Below are positions 24,924 to 33,905 of a stretch of DNA of 64,000 nt, piece by piece. The DNA is from Riptortus pedestris (Eukaryota > Arthropoda > Insecta > Hemiptera > Alydidae). The stretch covers positions 38,927,501 to 38,991,500 of the forward strand of contig CM032231.1 of the NCBI GenBank assembly GCA_019009955.1, given 5' to 3'. How positions within the stretch are numbered: the stretch's first letter is position 1; each line of letters starts with the position of its first letter. The notes beneath the pieces were generated by a model that was given only the letters and a program-made list of their open reading frames with translations, did not search any database and was not told the DNA's origin. Made by a program: the position numbers and the translations under genes.

Positions 24924-25747
24924 GGATCCTCTAAGACTTCGTTCAACCTACAAATTAGGAGTCACTTCCAGAATATCATCTCCACCAAGTATTCGTAAAA
25001 TAGTTTCTTCCGGCAACATTTATTCCCAGCTCTTCTTAGCCTGGCTTAAGACCTGTTGATTCTGACCAAGGCAGAGAGAGGATCCCACTACCTCGTTTCT
25101 TCTAATTTTTAAATTGACAGTTCCGGCTCATGCCTTCATTGTTTATATATTTCTTACCAGGTGAAATAAAGGGCTCCCAAAGTTTACTTAATATATAACA
25201 GTCTTCTCTGTATAAGTTGTTAGGACATTTCGCGATCTGCATTGCTTCTTATGCGATTCATTCCTGATATCGATAAATTTTTGCCTGGAACTTGACCTCA
25301 TGGAATTTGATTTGATGCCAAAAATGGTCTGCTTTCTCAAACTTTATAATACTTTCGGGCTGAGGAACCAGAAATAGCAGAACATTCTTTCTCAAACTAA
25401 CCATTACATTACATTTGATGAAATCAAGATATTGGCTAAAGTTGATTGATACCAGTAAAGAATCGCACAAAAAGTAATTGAGATTGTAAAATGTCTAATC
25501 TACTTAAACAGAGAAGACTCTTATAGATTGAGTAAACTTTAGAGGATCATTTTTCCATCTAGACATAAACAAATAAGCAACGGAGGCAGGGAGGACGCTC
25601 TGCCATGGTTAGAATCAACAGGTCTTGAGTCAGTTAAAATGGACTGGGAATAAATGTTGCCGGAAGGAATGCTTTAACGAAAACTTGGGGGAGACGGTAT
25701 TCTGAAAGTGACTCCTAATTTTTAGGTTAAATGAAGTCTAAGAGGAT
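24924..25747. repeat. Foldback element with long inverted repeats (about 320-360 bp arms)
   Basis: The left arm at about 24924-25290 and right arm at about 25430-25747 are inverted copies, sharing ggcaacatttattccca and aagacctgttgattct. A centre of about 140 bp separates them. Arms this long relative to the spacer fit a foldback or long-TIR non-autonomous DNA transposon. No transposase frame is present. The short open frames here have no domain. Confidence 0.8.
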
Positions 25748-25784
25748 TTGGAGAACTTGAGAATCAATTACTAGAAAGAAAAAG

Positions 25785-26100
25785 TCCGTCACGGAGAGGG
25801 TGCGTAAAGTAAGCGGTTTTCCCCCGCGATGGATGACATACCGGTGATCAAATCAAATTTGTATTCTCTATTTAAAAAAAAAAGTCCAATAATTAGAAGT
25901 TGGGGTTTACTTAGGCAGAAAAAGAAAGTACGATTAACTCGCTTAATATATGAGTTACGAGAAAATGTTATTGAGCAACAATGGTACACAATTAATAGTT
26001 CAAGAAAGTTCCGTCGACGCCATTTTCCTCCTCGCTTCATAACGGAGATATTTTGAATTTTCGAATACCCCATTGCCCTCCTCCCCCCCTCGTCTAACAT
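25785..26100 (+). repeat. A-element, diverged, 3'-truncated
   Basis: The 5' end (tccgtcacggagagggtgcg) and the internal piece around ataacggagatattttgaat are present in the usual order with much divergence between. The (TA)n and 3' hairpin are missing. Confidence 0.65.
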
Positions 26101-26584
26101 ATACGGCTCTTTGTTTCAAAGGTGCAACTAATGCTTAATAGATTAGATACCCCAAGGACTGATAGAATGTCTTATAACTATCCAAAAGCTACTAGAATAT
26201 CATTGCACAAAATACAAATGATCATATCAGAGAAATATAAACTACTATGAACATCATTTTAAAAAATCAGTTAAAACTTAAACACTTTAAAATGAGTTGT
26301 AATACTGTAATCTCGCAAATGGAGAAAATAAAAAAGATTATATGTAAGAACAATTATTAGTCAAGTATCTTAAAAAATATAATAATAATTTAAATAAATC
26401 TTATTCTTATTTATTTTCAGATAAATTAGTATGCCAACTAAGAACAGCCAAGCACCACTTAATGGAGAAGAGTCATCTTTCTGTGGGCACTAGAAATTTA
26501 TTTAGTGGGCTTATCCAGCCTGGTTGACAACGAATAGGTTTTAGATCTGCAGATTACCCGTCAAAATTAGTTGAACAGAAAAAT
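26101..26584. other. Unassigned, with a degraded SINE body fragment
   Basis: At about 26476-26570 gggcactagaaatttattt and later a degenerate attacccgtcaaaattag suggest an old SINE body. The rest is AT-rich without a gene. Confidence 0.4.
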
Positions 26585-27216
26585 TCCGTCACGCAGGGGC
26601 TGCGTAAACTAAGCAGATTTCCCACGTGACGTTTTCCAGTAGATAAATCTGCCCAATAACACCTGTAGTGGTAAGGTATCTCTAAACCTATTCAAGAGGG
26701 ACGAATAGTTATGGAAACGGCCGCCAGAGCTCTCGGCGGAAATTCCCGAACATAGCCGACTCATGCCGACAACACACAGAATACAAATGCAAATATCTCG
26801 GTTAATATTCAAGATACAGAATAAATGAATAGAACAATATTTATAGTAAATTTAATTTGCAATAAGATTGATTCTATACAATTTTTCGATCCGACGCATA
26901 ATAACGGAGATATTTCGAATTTTCGAAAATCCCCTCCCCTCTAAACCCCTCCCCCTGCCACTGGTCCAATTTCAGCCATTAACGAACTTGATCTTCCTTT
27001 TTACATAAAACGATTAAATTCCGAGTTTGGTAACGATCAAACAAAAATTGCGACCGCTAGAGCGTTAACAGACAAATACAATATATATATAATTTTGAAA
27101 GGACCTCATTTTCGTCATCTCCTGGGTAGAATCGATGGACATTTGAGGAAAATTTTCGAAACTCGCGTCATGAGTACGACCTCAATAGCTGATTTCCCTT
27201 AAGGGAAATCTGCTAA
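26585..27216 (+). repeat. A-element, short variant, reference copy
   Basis: This is the best copy for the family structure. The 5' end TCCGTCACGCAGGGGCTGCG contains a small hairpin (ACGCAG-GGG-CTGCGT). It is followed by the subterminal repeat AAGCAGATTTCCC, a gccg/ggcgg segment, an internal block with a C-rich run, and acagacaaata then a short (TA)n (in place of longer ones elsewhere). A terminal block leads to the perfect palindrome GATTTCCCTTAAGGGAAATC, then TG and CTAA at 27213-27216. The palindrome's arm is the inverse of the 5' subterminal repeat. No target duplication is evident and there are no perfect terminal inverted repeats. These traits together fit Helentron-associated (HINE/DINE-1-like) non-autonomous elements. 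The exact 5' boundary is uncertain by about 5 bases because AAAG usually precedes TCC. Confidence 0.85.
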
Positions 27217-27291
27217 AATTAGAAGAAACGAGGTAGTGGAATCCTCTCTCTGCCGTGGTCAGAATCAACAGGTCTTAAGCCAGGCTAAGAA
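27217..27291 (-). repeat. Arm fragment of the foldback element, next to an A-element end
   Basis: This 75-bp piece is the reverse complement of part of the left arm at about 25020-25115 (attagaagaaacgaggtag...). It starts directly after CTAA of the A-element and is itself followed by a second gaaatctgctaa, the A-element's last 12 bases. Confidence 0.75.
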
Positions 27292-27419
27292 GAAATCTGC
27301 TAATATGTGGACGTTAGTAAATAATTTTTTGTTCAAAGTTAACCGATAATATTTCTTTGGTGCCGTATAACAGGTGTCTCACCAATAAAGCAACCCTTTT
27401 GTTTCCAATAAACTAAATA
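27292..27419. other. Short unassigned spacer
   Basis: Nothing recognisable lies between the fragment and the minisatellite. Confidence 0.4.
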
Positions 27420-28075
27420 AATAAATAAAGGCTAATGTAGGGCCACAATAAATGAAGGCTAATGTAGGGCCATTATAAATGATTACTAATGTAGGACCAC
27501 AATAAATAAAGGCTAATGTAGGGCCACAACAAATAAAGGCAAATATAGGTCCATTATAAATGAAGGCTAATGTAGGGCCACAATAAATGAAGGCTAATGT
27601 AGGACCATTATAAATGAAGGCTAATGTAGGACCACAATAAATAAAGGTTAATGTAGGGTCACAATAAATAAAGGCAAATATAGGGCCACTATAAATGAAG
27701 GCTAATGTAGGGCCACAATAAATGAAGGCTAATGTAGGGCCACAATAAATGAAGGCTAATGTAGGGCCATTATAAATGAAGGCTAATGTAGGGCCACAAT
27801 AAATGAAGGCTAATGTAGGGCCATTATAAATGAAGGCTAATGTAGGGCCACAATAAATAAAGCCTAATGTAGGGCCACTATAAATGAAGGCTAATGTAGG
27901 GCCACTATAAATGAAGGCTAATATAGGGCCATAATAAATGATGGCTAATATAGGACCACAATAAATTAAGTCTAATGTAGGGCCACTATAAATGAAGGCT
28001 AATATAGGGCCATAATAAATGAAGGCTATTATAGGGCCACAATAAATTAAGTCTAATGTAAGGGCGACAATAAAT
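27420..28075. repeat. 27-bp minisatellite array, about 24 units
   Basis: The unit is aataaatgaaggctaatg followed by tagggccac, with a common variant in which the joint is cattat instead of cacaat. The unit length is a multiple of three, so frames persist for several units. The minus-strand open frame 27986-28243 is an effect of this. Confidence 0.97.
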
Positions 28076-29094
28076 GAAAAAAACGGAAGAACACTGCCAT
28101 TTATTTATTTTTAGTACGATATACGCACCCCGAAGTAATATATAATATTTTGAAATTGAAGAAGTTGTGTTATTTATGTGATTCTTTAACATACGATACC
28201 AAAAACACCTTGTTGTGGGGAAACCATCATTCCTGCTGTCCAAAAATAGTACTTTACTCTTATCATAATGATTTATTTACTGCCGATATTTATGCGTATG
28301 CTGACCATTTGATTTAATCAATTAAATATACTGAGTACGTTAATCAGATTGAAATAACTATAATACGCAATTTCTTACTTTTTACAATAAGTTTAGTTAA
28401 CAACTTCGCCTCACTACTCAGTGAGTCCTATTATTAAAGAGTGACTAATTAGTATGTATTGTGAGAAACTATAATTGTGCAAGGGAAAACACAGCAAGGA
28501 TATTATTTTCCTATTGCCACACAAGGTGATCACACAGTGCATCGATAGTTTACTGCGAACGGAACACAGAAGATTTCACAAGATAACGTCCTTGAAGCTG
28601 AATTGTACTATACAGGTTTTGCAAGTGGACGTATTCTTGTCTATATCGTAATACAAAATAAGAATACACCGAGGTTGATGTTTAAGTAATGTTTATACCT
28701 CTGTGCATGCTTTGGAATATATTATTTCAGAAGACTCTTTGTAGTCATGATGGAAACATAATGAACTGAAACCATTTTAAATGATCCTGTATTATTACAG
28801 TAACTGAAATATAATATCTTTTATATTTTCTTAGGAAATGGGAACTATTTACTTTTGTAAACAAAACCAAAGAAAATATCAACAATAAATAGGAACCATT
28901 ATAAACTCACAAGGTTTGTTATTATCCAAAATTCTTAAATGCGAATCTAATATATTTTCAAGCGAAGTTACATATGAACTTCCTATTTCAAATAAAATAG
29001 GAACTTATCTTTTCTAATTATGCCCTAAGAGAAAACGTTGGTTTCCCAAGAAAAGAAAAATATATAAGTCTTTTGACTTTTTTTACTCAAAATA
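28076..29094. other. No gene recognised
   Basis: AT-rich sequence without a domain-bearing frame or known repeat. Confidence 0.35.
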
Positions 29095-29095
29095 A

Positions 29096-29152
<57 letters not shown>
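29095..29152. repeat. (CA)n(TA)n microsatellite
   Basis: Short CA then about 40 bp of TA, immediately beyond the 3' A-rich tail of the minus-strand LINE fragment. Confidence 0.95.
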
Positions 29153-29153
<1 letters not shown>

Positions 29154-29690
29154 TTTTTTTTTTAATTTTTTTTCTTTCCTGAAGTAACCCTACAGGAAGG
29201 GAGTTTAGTAGCCACACGTCCCGTACAATAATTAGTACATAACGTGTACTTGATACATAACATTTTTTTTTTTTAACTATGAATAACATAAAATATTTGT
29301 ACAATAATACTATTTACAACAAAGAAAAAGAAAAAAAAAACAAAAGCAAATTTTGGATTCAATGCTGAATAATTAATTAATTTAACTCTATTTAAGTTTT
29401 AAATGATTCAGGAAGTCATACATTTCTTCAGCAAACTGTTTTAATTGTTTATTATGTTTATAAAATAGTAGTTTTTTCTCAACAGGCCAATTTTCTTGTC
29501 GGCATTTTAATTGGGTATTAAAGTCTTCCCTTTGGTCTGTTAGTAGCCTGCAGACATAGAGCAAGTGTCAGCATGTGTGTCCAGTAGTAAAGTCGCAGTA
29601 ACAGTTTGGTTGATCTGTTAGGCCAAAACGATTAAAATAAGAATTTGTTGTTCCGTGTCCAATAAATAATTGTGTCAAGTAAAAGTCATT
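29153..29690 (-). pseudogene. LINE (Jockey-like) ORF2 C-terminus and 3' UTR
   Basis: The minus-strand frame reads LTQLFIGHGTTNSYFNRFG, then CYCDFTTGHTC, a TGA stop, HLLYVC, then an R-E-D-F, a WP and a final basic tail ending in a natural stop near 29400. The pattern [LI]-T-x-x-[FL]-x-G-H-G...C-x-C...T-x-x-H-L-L-x-x-C matches the cysteine/histidine C-terminal region of Jockey-type LINE ORF2 proteins. A single stop lies inside it. The 3' UTR ends in an A-rich tail at about 29153-29180. The 5' side is truncated inside Helitron B sequence, as expected for incomplete reverse transcription into a pre-existing Helitron. Confidence 0.75.
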
Positions 29691-30838
29691 AAAATTTCTA
29701 GGTGAGAAGTGGGGATTATAAGGGAAGCCGAAATTGGAAAATTGAGATTTTTCGTTTCTTATTAGTTTCTTGGAAAACATGTACATAACAATTTTTATTT
29801 TATTTTGTTATTTAGAGTAACTTTTGTTCCATTCACTTTTGTCGCAAAATGAAAAAAAAAACACGCTTATATGCACACGGGATATACGCTAAAACAATAG
29901 AGGGAGTCATTGATTTTGTCAGTGCTTATTTAAGTGTTTTTAATAAATGCATATTATGACAAATGATGTTATGTTTTAGTCTTATAAGATAGTTCCTAGT
30001 ATGATTTGGATGATATCAGAAGTTAAAAATAGCGATATTTCGTTTCCTATTGGTTTTTTGGCAAATATGCACATAACAAAAGTTGTTTATTTTGTTATTT
30101 AGAGTAACTTTTGTTATATACACCTTCGTCGTATCTTTCGTACTTATCGAAGTGTAAATGCGTTATACGCTAAAAATTATAGCGAGAGTCAACAATATTA
30201 TTTGGCTCATAAGACTCAACCGAACTAAATAATAAAGTCCGTCATGCAGGGGCTGCGTAAGCTAAGCAAATTTCCGACGTAAAGTTCTACAATAGAGAAA
30301 TCTCCATATGAGTGCCTATCAGTTACGAAAACAGCCGAACTAGTTTTTGGCGGGAAACTCAGTCATCCGTTACACTTAATAAAAAGTGCAAATATCTCAG
30401 TTCATATTGAAGATAGAGAATAAATGTATATAACAATATATATAGTAAATTTAATTTGCAATAAGATTGGTTCTATGCAATTTTCCGATCCAACGTATAA
30501 TAACGGAGATATTTTGAATTTTCGAAAATCCCCCCTCTAAACCCCCCCTCTCGCTGGTCCGATTTCAGCCGTTAACGAACTTGATCTGTCTTTTTACATA
30601 AAACGGTTAAATTCCGAGTTTGGTAACGATCAAACAAAAATTGCGACCGCTAGAGCGTTAACAGACAAATACAATATATATATAATTTTGAAAGGACCTC
30701 ATTTTCGTCATCTCCTGGGTAGGATCGATGGACATTTGAAGACATTTTTCGAAAATCGCGTTATGAGTACGACCTCAATAGCTGATTTCCCGTAAGGGAA
30801 ATCTGCTAAAACTCGGTATGTGTATTAGCACTAACGCT
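29690..30838 (+). mobile_element. Helitron B (Lep1-like) fragment, interrupted by an A-element
   Basis: Helitron B internal units are recognisable at about 29690-30237: ttataagggaagcc, then gcacataacaaaagttg, then a gcgagagtcaacaatattat end. After the A-element at 30238-30809 the Helitron text resumes with aactcggtatgtgtattagc. The uninterrupted version of the junction is visible at about 54142-54175. Confidence 0.75.
30238..30809 (+). repeat. A-element, complete, inserted in Helitron B
   Basis: It runs from TCC at 30238 to CTAA at 30806-30809 (572 bp), with a short (TA)n. It is the short subtype. The palindromic hairpin has one change (ttcccgtaaggg). Confidence 0.88.
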
Positions 30839-30965
30839 TTCATTATTATGCGTCGGATCGATAAATTGTATTTAACCAATCTTATTGCAAATGTAATGTT
30901 CTATAAATGAAATTATATAAGTTTTTGCGCTATCTGGATTATGAACAGATATTTAGGTGCGCTTG
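30839..30965 (-). repeat. A-element internal fragment upstream of the F-box gene
   Basis: ttattatgcgtcggatcg and the following attgtatttaaccaatcttattgc match the reverse orientation of the A-element internal block. Weaker similarity (gagttcggctttcttcgggag) continues toward 31040, inside the probable promoter or 5' UTR of the gene. Confidence 0.55.
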
Positions 30966-31085
30966 CGCAGAAAACCGAGTACTTTCCGAAGAGTTCGGCT
31001 TTCTTCGGGAGTTTCAAAGTTTTCTATAGTGGATTTACCTTATTTTTGGAGTTTTGTTTTGTAGTTAGATTAACAAAAAACTCTC

Positions 31086-31288
31086 ATGGATATCATCAGC
31101 AGATTACCAGCTGAAATCCTCCTGATGATTTGTGGCTACCTCACTGCCGACGATCTGTTCAGGATGATGAAGGTGTGTAAAACATGGCGGAGGACTGTGA
31201 ATAACAACCTGTTCTGGAAGAGATATTTCAGGGACCTCGCCATTGATGAACTCAACATGTTCACACAAGAAGAAATAGCAGAAGGCAA
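31086..31288 (+). CDS. F-box protein gene, exon 1 (F-box domain)
   Basis: The ATG at 31086 opens MDIISRLPAEILLMICGYLT, followed by ADDLFRMMKVCKTWR and NNLFWKRYFRD. This is an F-box: L-P-x-E-[IL]-L at residues 7-12, a leucine-rich centre, then V-C-K-x-W-R near residues 30-35 and the trailing L-F-W-K. F-box proteins bind Skp1 through this domain and act as substrate adaptors of SCF (Skp1-cullin-F-box) ubiquitin ligases in cytoplasm or nucleus; that role is inferred from the family. Without splicing the frame ends in TAA at once after GGCAAG. A consensus-like donor (GGCAA/GTAAGG) at 31289 leaves two bases of a codon, matching the phase of an acceptor at 33905. Joined with exon 2 it gives 1,440 nt, 479 residues plus stop. 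The TE-rich 5' flank offers no clear TATA box. Confidence 0.85.
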
Positions 31289-31390
31289 GTAAGGAAAAAT
31301 AAAATGTTCTTTCGATAAGACAACCTAACCTAAAAGTTCATAAGTAACCTTTCGTTTTGTAACCTTCTTTATAAAACGGGAACGCCCAAT

Positions 31391-31431
31391 GTTTAGCAGA
31401 TTTCCATTAAGGGGAAAATCTCCTATCGAGC
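31391..31431 (-). repeat. A-element 3' end, left half of a split copy
   Basis: The reversed terminus (tttagcagatttccattaag...) stops after cctatcgag, where Helitron B begins. The matching remainder of an A-element resumes at 33548-33703 on the other side of the Helitron. Confidence 0.65.
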
Positions 31432-33547
31432 AACCTCTGTCTGTACATTGATTTTTTCTCAAAATATCACAATACTTTTTCATTTCACATGCCATATATA
31501 CCATAACAGCATTTTGTTTTTTTCGTGTATGTTTGTTTTTTTGTTTGTTACATTTTCACGCATAAACGGCGGAACCGAATTTTATGAAACTTGGTATGTA
31601 TATTACTACTACCCCAACTTAGACTTTAGGCTATATTAATTTTTTCTGAGATGAATAGGAGTGGGGGTTATAAGGGAGGCCTGAAATTAAAAATAGCGAT
31701 ATTTCGTTTCCTATTGTTATTCGGCAAATATGCACACAAAAAAGTTGTTTATTTTATTATTTAGAGTAACTTTTGTTATATACACTTTCGTTGAATACCG
31801 AAGTATAATGGCGTTATGCGCTAAATATTATAGCGGGAGCCAACAATATTATTTGGCACAAAAGACTCAACCGACTTAAATAAAAGCCGGTATGTGTATT
31901 AGCACTGACACCTTAATTATCACAAGCCATACCAACATTTCTAGGGACGGGCAGGAGTGGGGGTTGTAAGGGAGGCCTGAAATTAAAAATAGCGGTAATT
32001 CTTTTTCTACTGGTTTTTCTGCAAATATGCACATGACAATAGTTGTTTATTTTATTATTTAAAGTGGCTTTTGTTATATACACTTTTCCCGAATAACGAA
32101 GTATAAACGAGATATACATTAAAATCTAAAGCGGAAGCCAACGATTTTGTAAGGCACAAACTGTTGAACAGAACTTAATTCAGTATGTGATTTAGTATTA
32201 ATTCTTCCATGATTATATGCTATATTACAATTGTTAGGTCCAAACGGGAGTGGGGGTTATGTGGGAGTCCTGAAATGAAAAATTGCGATATTCCGTTTCC
32301 CATTAGTTTTCAGCAGATGCTAGTAACAAAAGTTGTTCTTTGTGTTATTTAAAGTAACTTTTGTTATATACTGTTCTTTCGTATACCGAAGTAAAAAAGA
32401 GATATACGGTAAAGCCTAAAGCGGAAAGCAACAATTTTATGGGCCCAAAAGACATCCTAATTAAAGAAAACTTGGTATGTGAATTAGCATCCACTCCTCC
32501 ATGAAAATTAGCTATGTTAGCATTGCTACGGTCGAAAGGGGGGGGTTATCCGGGAAGCCTATTATCTCATGCACATTACAGAAGGTTTTTAGTTTTTTAT
32601 TTAAAATAACTTATATTATACACACTTTTGTCGTTTAACTAAGTATAAACGAGATATACGCTAAAACTATGGCGGGAGTAACCAATTGTATTAGTACAAA
32701 TAAATGGTTATAAATCTCTGTAGCCCCCCCCCCACCTCCTTAATTATTTATTTTCATCAGGATATAACGTTATTTATTTCCAATGGAAATGAAAACTATA
32801 AGACCATTTTCATTATTCAATTTTATTACGTAATTTGTTAGCAAAGTCTCGCTGAATTACACCAGGAGTGATAGCGGAAGTTATCGCGAATCAAACTCTT
32901 TAATTCTGGTACACAGTAGCTTATTTTCTCCGATATGTTGACGTTATTGAAACAACTATGTACTATATATAACTATTAAACATTACATGATAATGCCATT
33001 ATAATGAAAGGCAATATGAGTTTAAACTGTATTTGATTGTTTAGAGAATTATTTAGGTTGCTTGGAGGGCTACAATCCTTCCCACCTCACCTTGCATTTT
33101 GAATATAAATGCAATTATTTTTATGTTACCGCACTTATTTATTTCCACCGGGTAAATTAATTACTAGAAAAATCAAATTCTTTAATGTTTTGAATAATTA
33201 ATTTAAGTCAAGCAATGTTGATAACCCCTAGCGGAAAGGGGAGTTGCACGGAGGCTAACACAGTTAATTGTGTAAACTTATTTCCTGTTAAATGTTGGCA
33301 CTAATGGCATTTCTTTCTTCTTATAACCGACTATTTCTAAACTGTGTGTGCTCGGAGTGGGTTTGACAGAAAATATGTGCATTATAGATACTATTTAATT
33401 ATAATAAATGCTATCCGTGATGCCCTTATGGAAAAATAATACGCCCAAACAGGAAGTATAATTAAACACATTGAAGCCTTGCTATAAAAATACCCTCAAT
33501 ATTCAGCCTCTAATGATTTCCCGAGGGAAGCCGGGTACCTTAGCTAG
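31432..33547 (+). mobile_element. Helitron B (Lep1-like), about 2.1 kb, with four internal units
   Basis: The left end begins near acctctgtctgtacattg. The region around 31540-31600 (ttttcacgcataaacgg, then gaattttatgaaacttgg) is the hallmark text of Lep1-type Helitrons. Internal tandem units of about 290 bp start with gagtgggggttataaggg-like text near 31655, 31951, 32250 and 32536. The right end has a hairpin (cccgagggaagccggg-type) and CTAG at 33544-33547 followed by T, as expected for a Helitron 3' end. No Rep/helicase frame is present. The part at 32700-33470 is poorly recognisable and may hold a further insertion. Confidence 0.75.
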
Positions 33548-33703
33548 TATATATATAATATATTTGTCTGTAATTGTCTCCGTTATTATGCGTCGGATCG
33601 AAAATTTGTATGGAACCAATCTTAGTAAAAATGAAATGTTCTATAAATTTTCTTATTTACATTTTTTAGGTACTGTGAATATTAACCTAGATATTAGTGA
33701 TTT
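33548..33703 (-). repeat. A-element right half, beyond the Helitron
   Basis: A short (TA)n and atttgtctgt are followed by the reversed internal block (tccgttattatgcgtcggat, then ggaaccaatctta). This is the expected continuation of the fragment at 31391-31431 if the Helitron entered at the TA tract. Confidence 0.65.
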
Positions 33704-33784
33704 TCTTTAAAATTTGTTTAGTGTTGCACGAGGGTTATTAGTATCTCAGGCCTAATCTATTTATTTTAGCTATTCATAAAAACC

Positions 33785-33850
33785 ATTCTAAATATCTCCG
33801 TTATTATGAGTCGGAGAGTAGAATGTTATAGAACCAATCTTGTCGAACGA
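33785..33850 (-). repeat. A-like fragment just before exon 2
   Basis: aaatatctccgttattatga, gtcgg and tatagaaccaatctt repeat the same A-element block a third time around this gene, about 55 bp upstream of the predicted acceptor. Confidence 0.55.
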
Positions 33851-33905
33851 TTGCTCTACAATTGTTGTTATATGAATTTTTGTCGTAGATAGAATTTTAA
33901 ACGAG

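Larger units (their letters stand above)
31289..33905 (+). other. Intron of the F-box gene (predicted)
   Basis: The predicted donor GTAAGG is at 31289. The favoured acceptor is the AG at 33904-33905 (aaacgag/t), which keeps phase; its polypyrimidine tract is weak. A second in-phase AG at 33934-33935 would shorten the protein by ten residues. The intron is filled by a Helitron B inserted in a minus-strand A-element, followed by more A-like sequence. Additional small exons inside it cannot be excluded. Confidence 0.6.

Noticed and set aside
26130..26165. gattagatacccc, which resembles the conserved small-subunit rRNA motif
   Set aside because: Only about 12 bases match; nothing around it looks like rRNA, so no NUMT or rRNA call.
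27420..28075. CRISPR-like array
   Set aside because: Units are contiguous 27-bp repeats with no unique spacers, in a eukaryotic context; it is a minisatellite.
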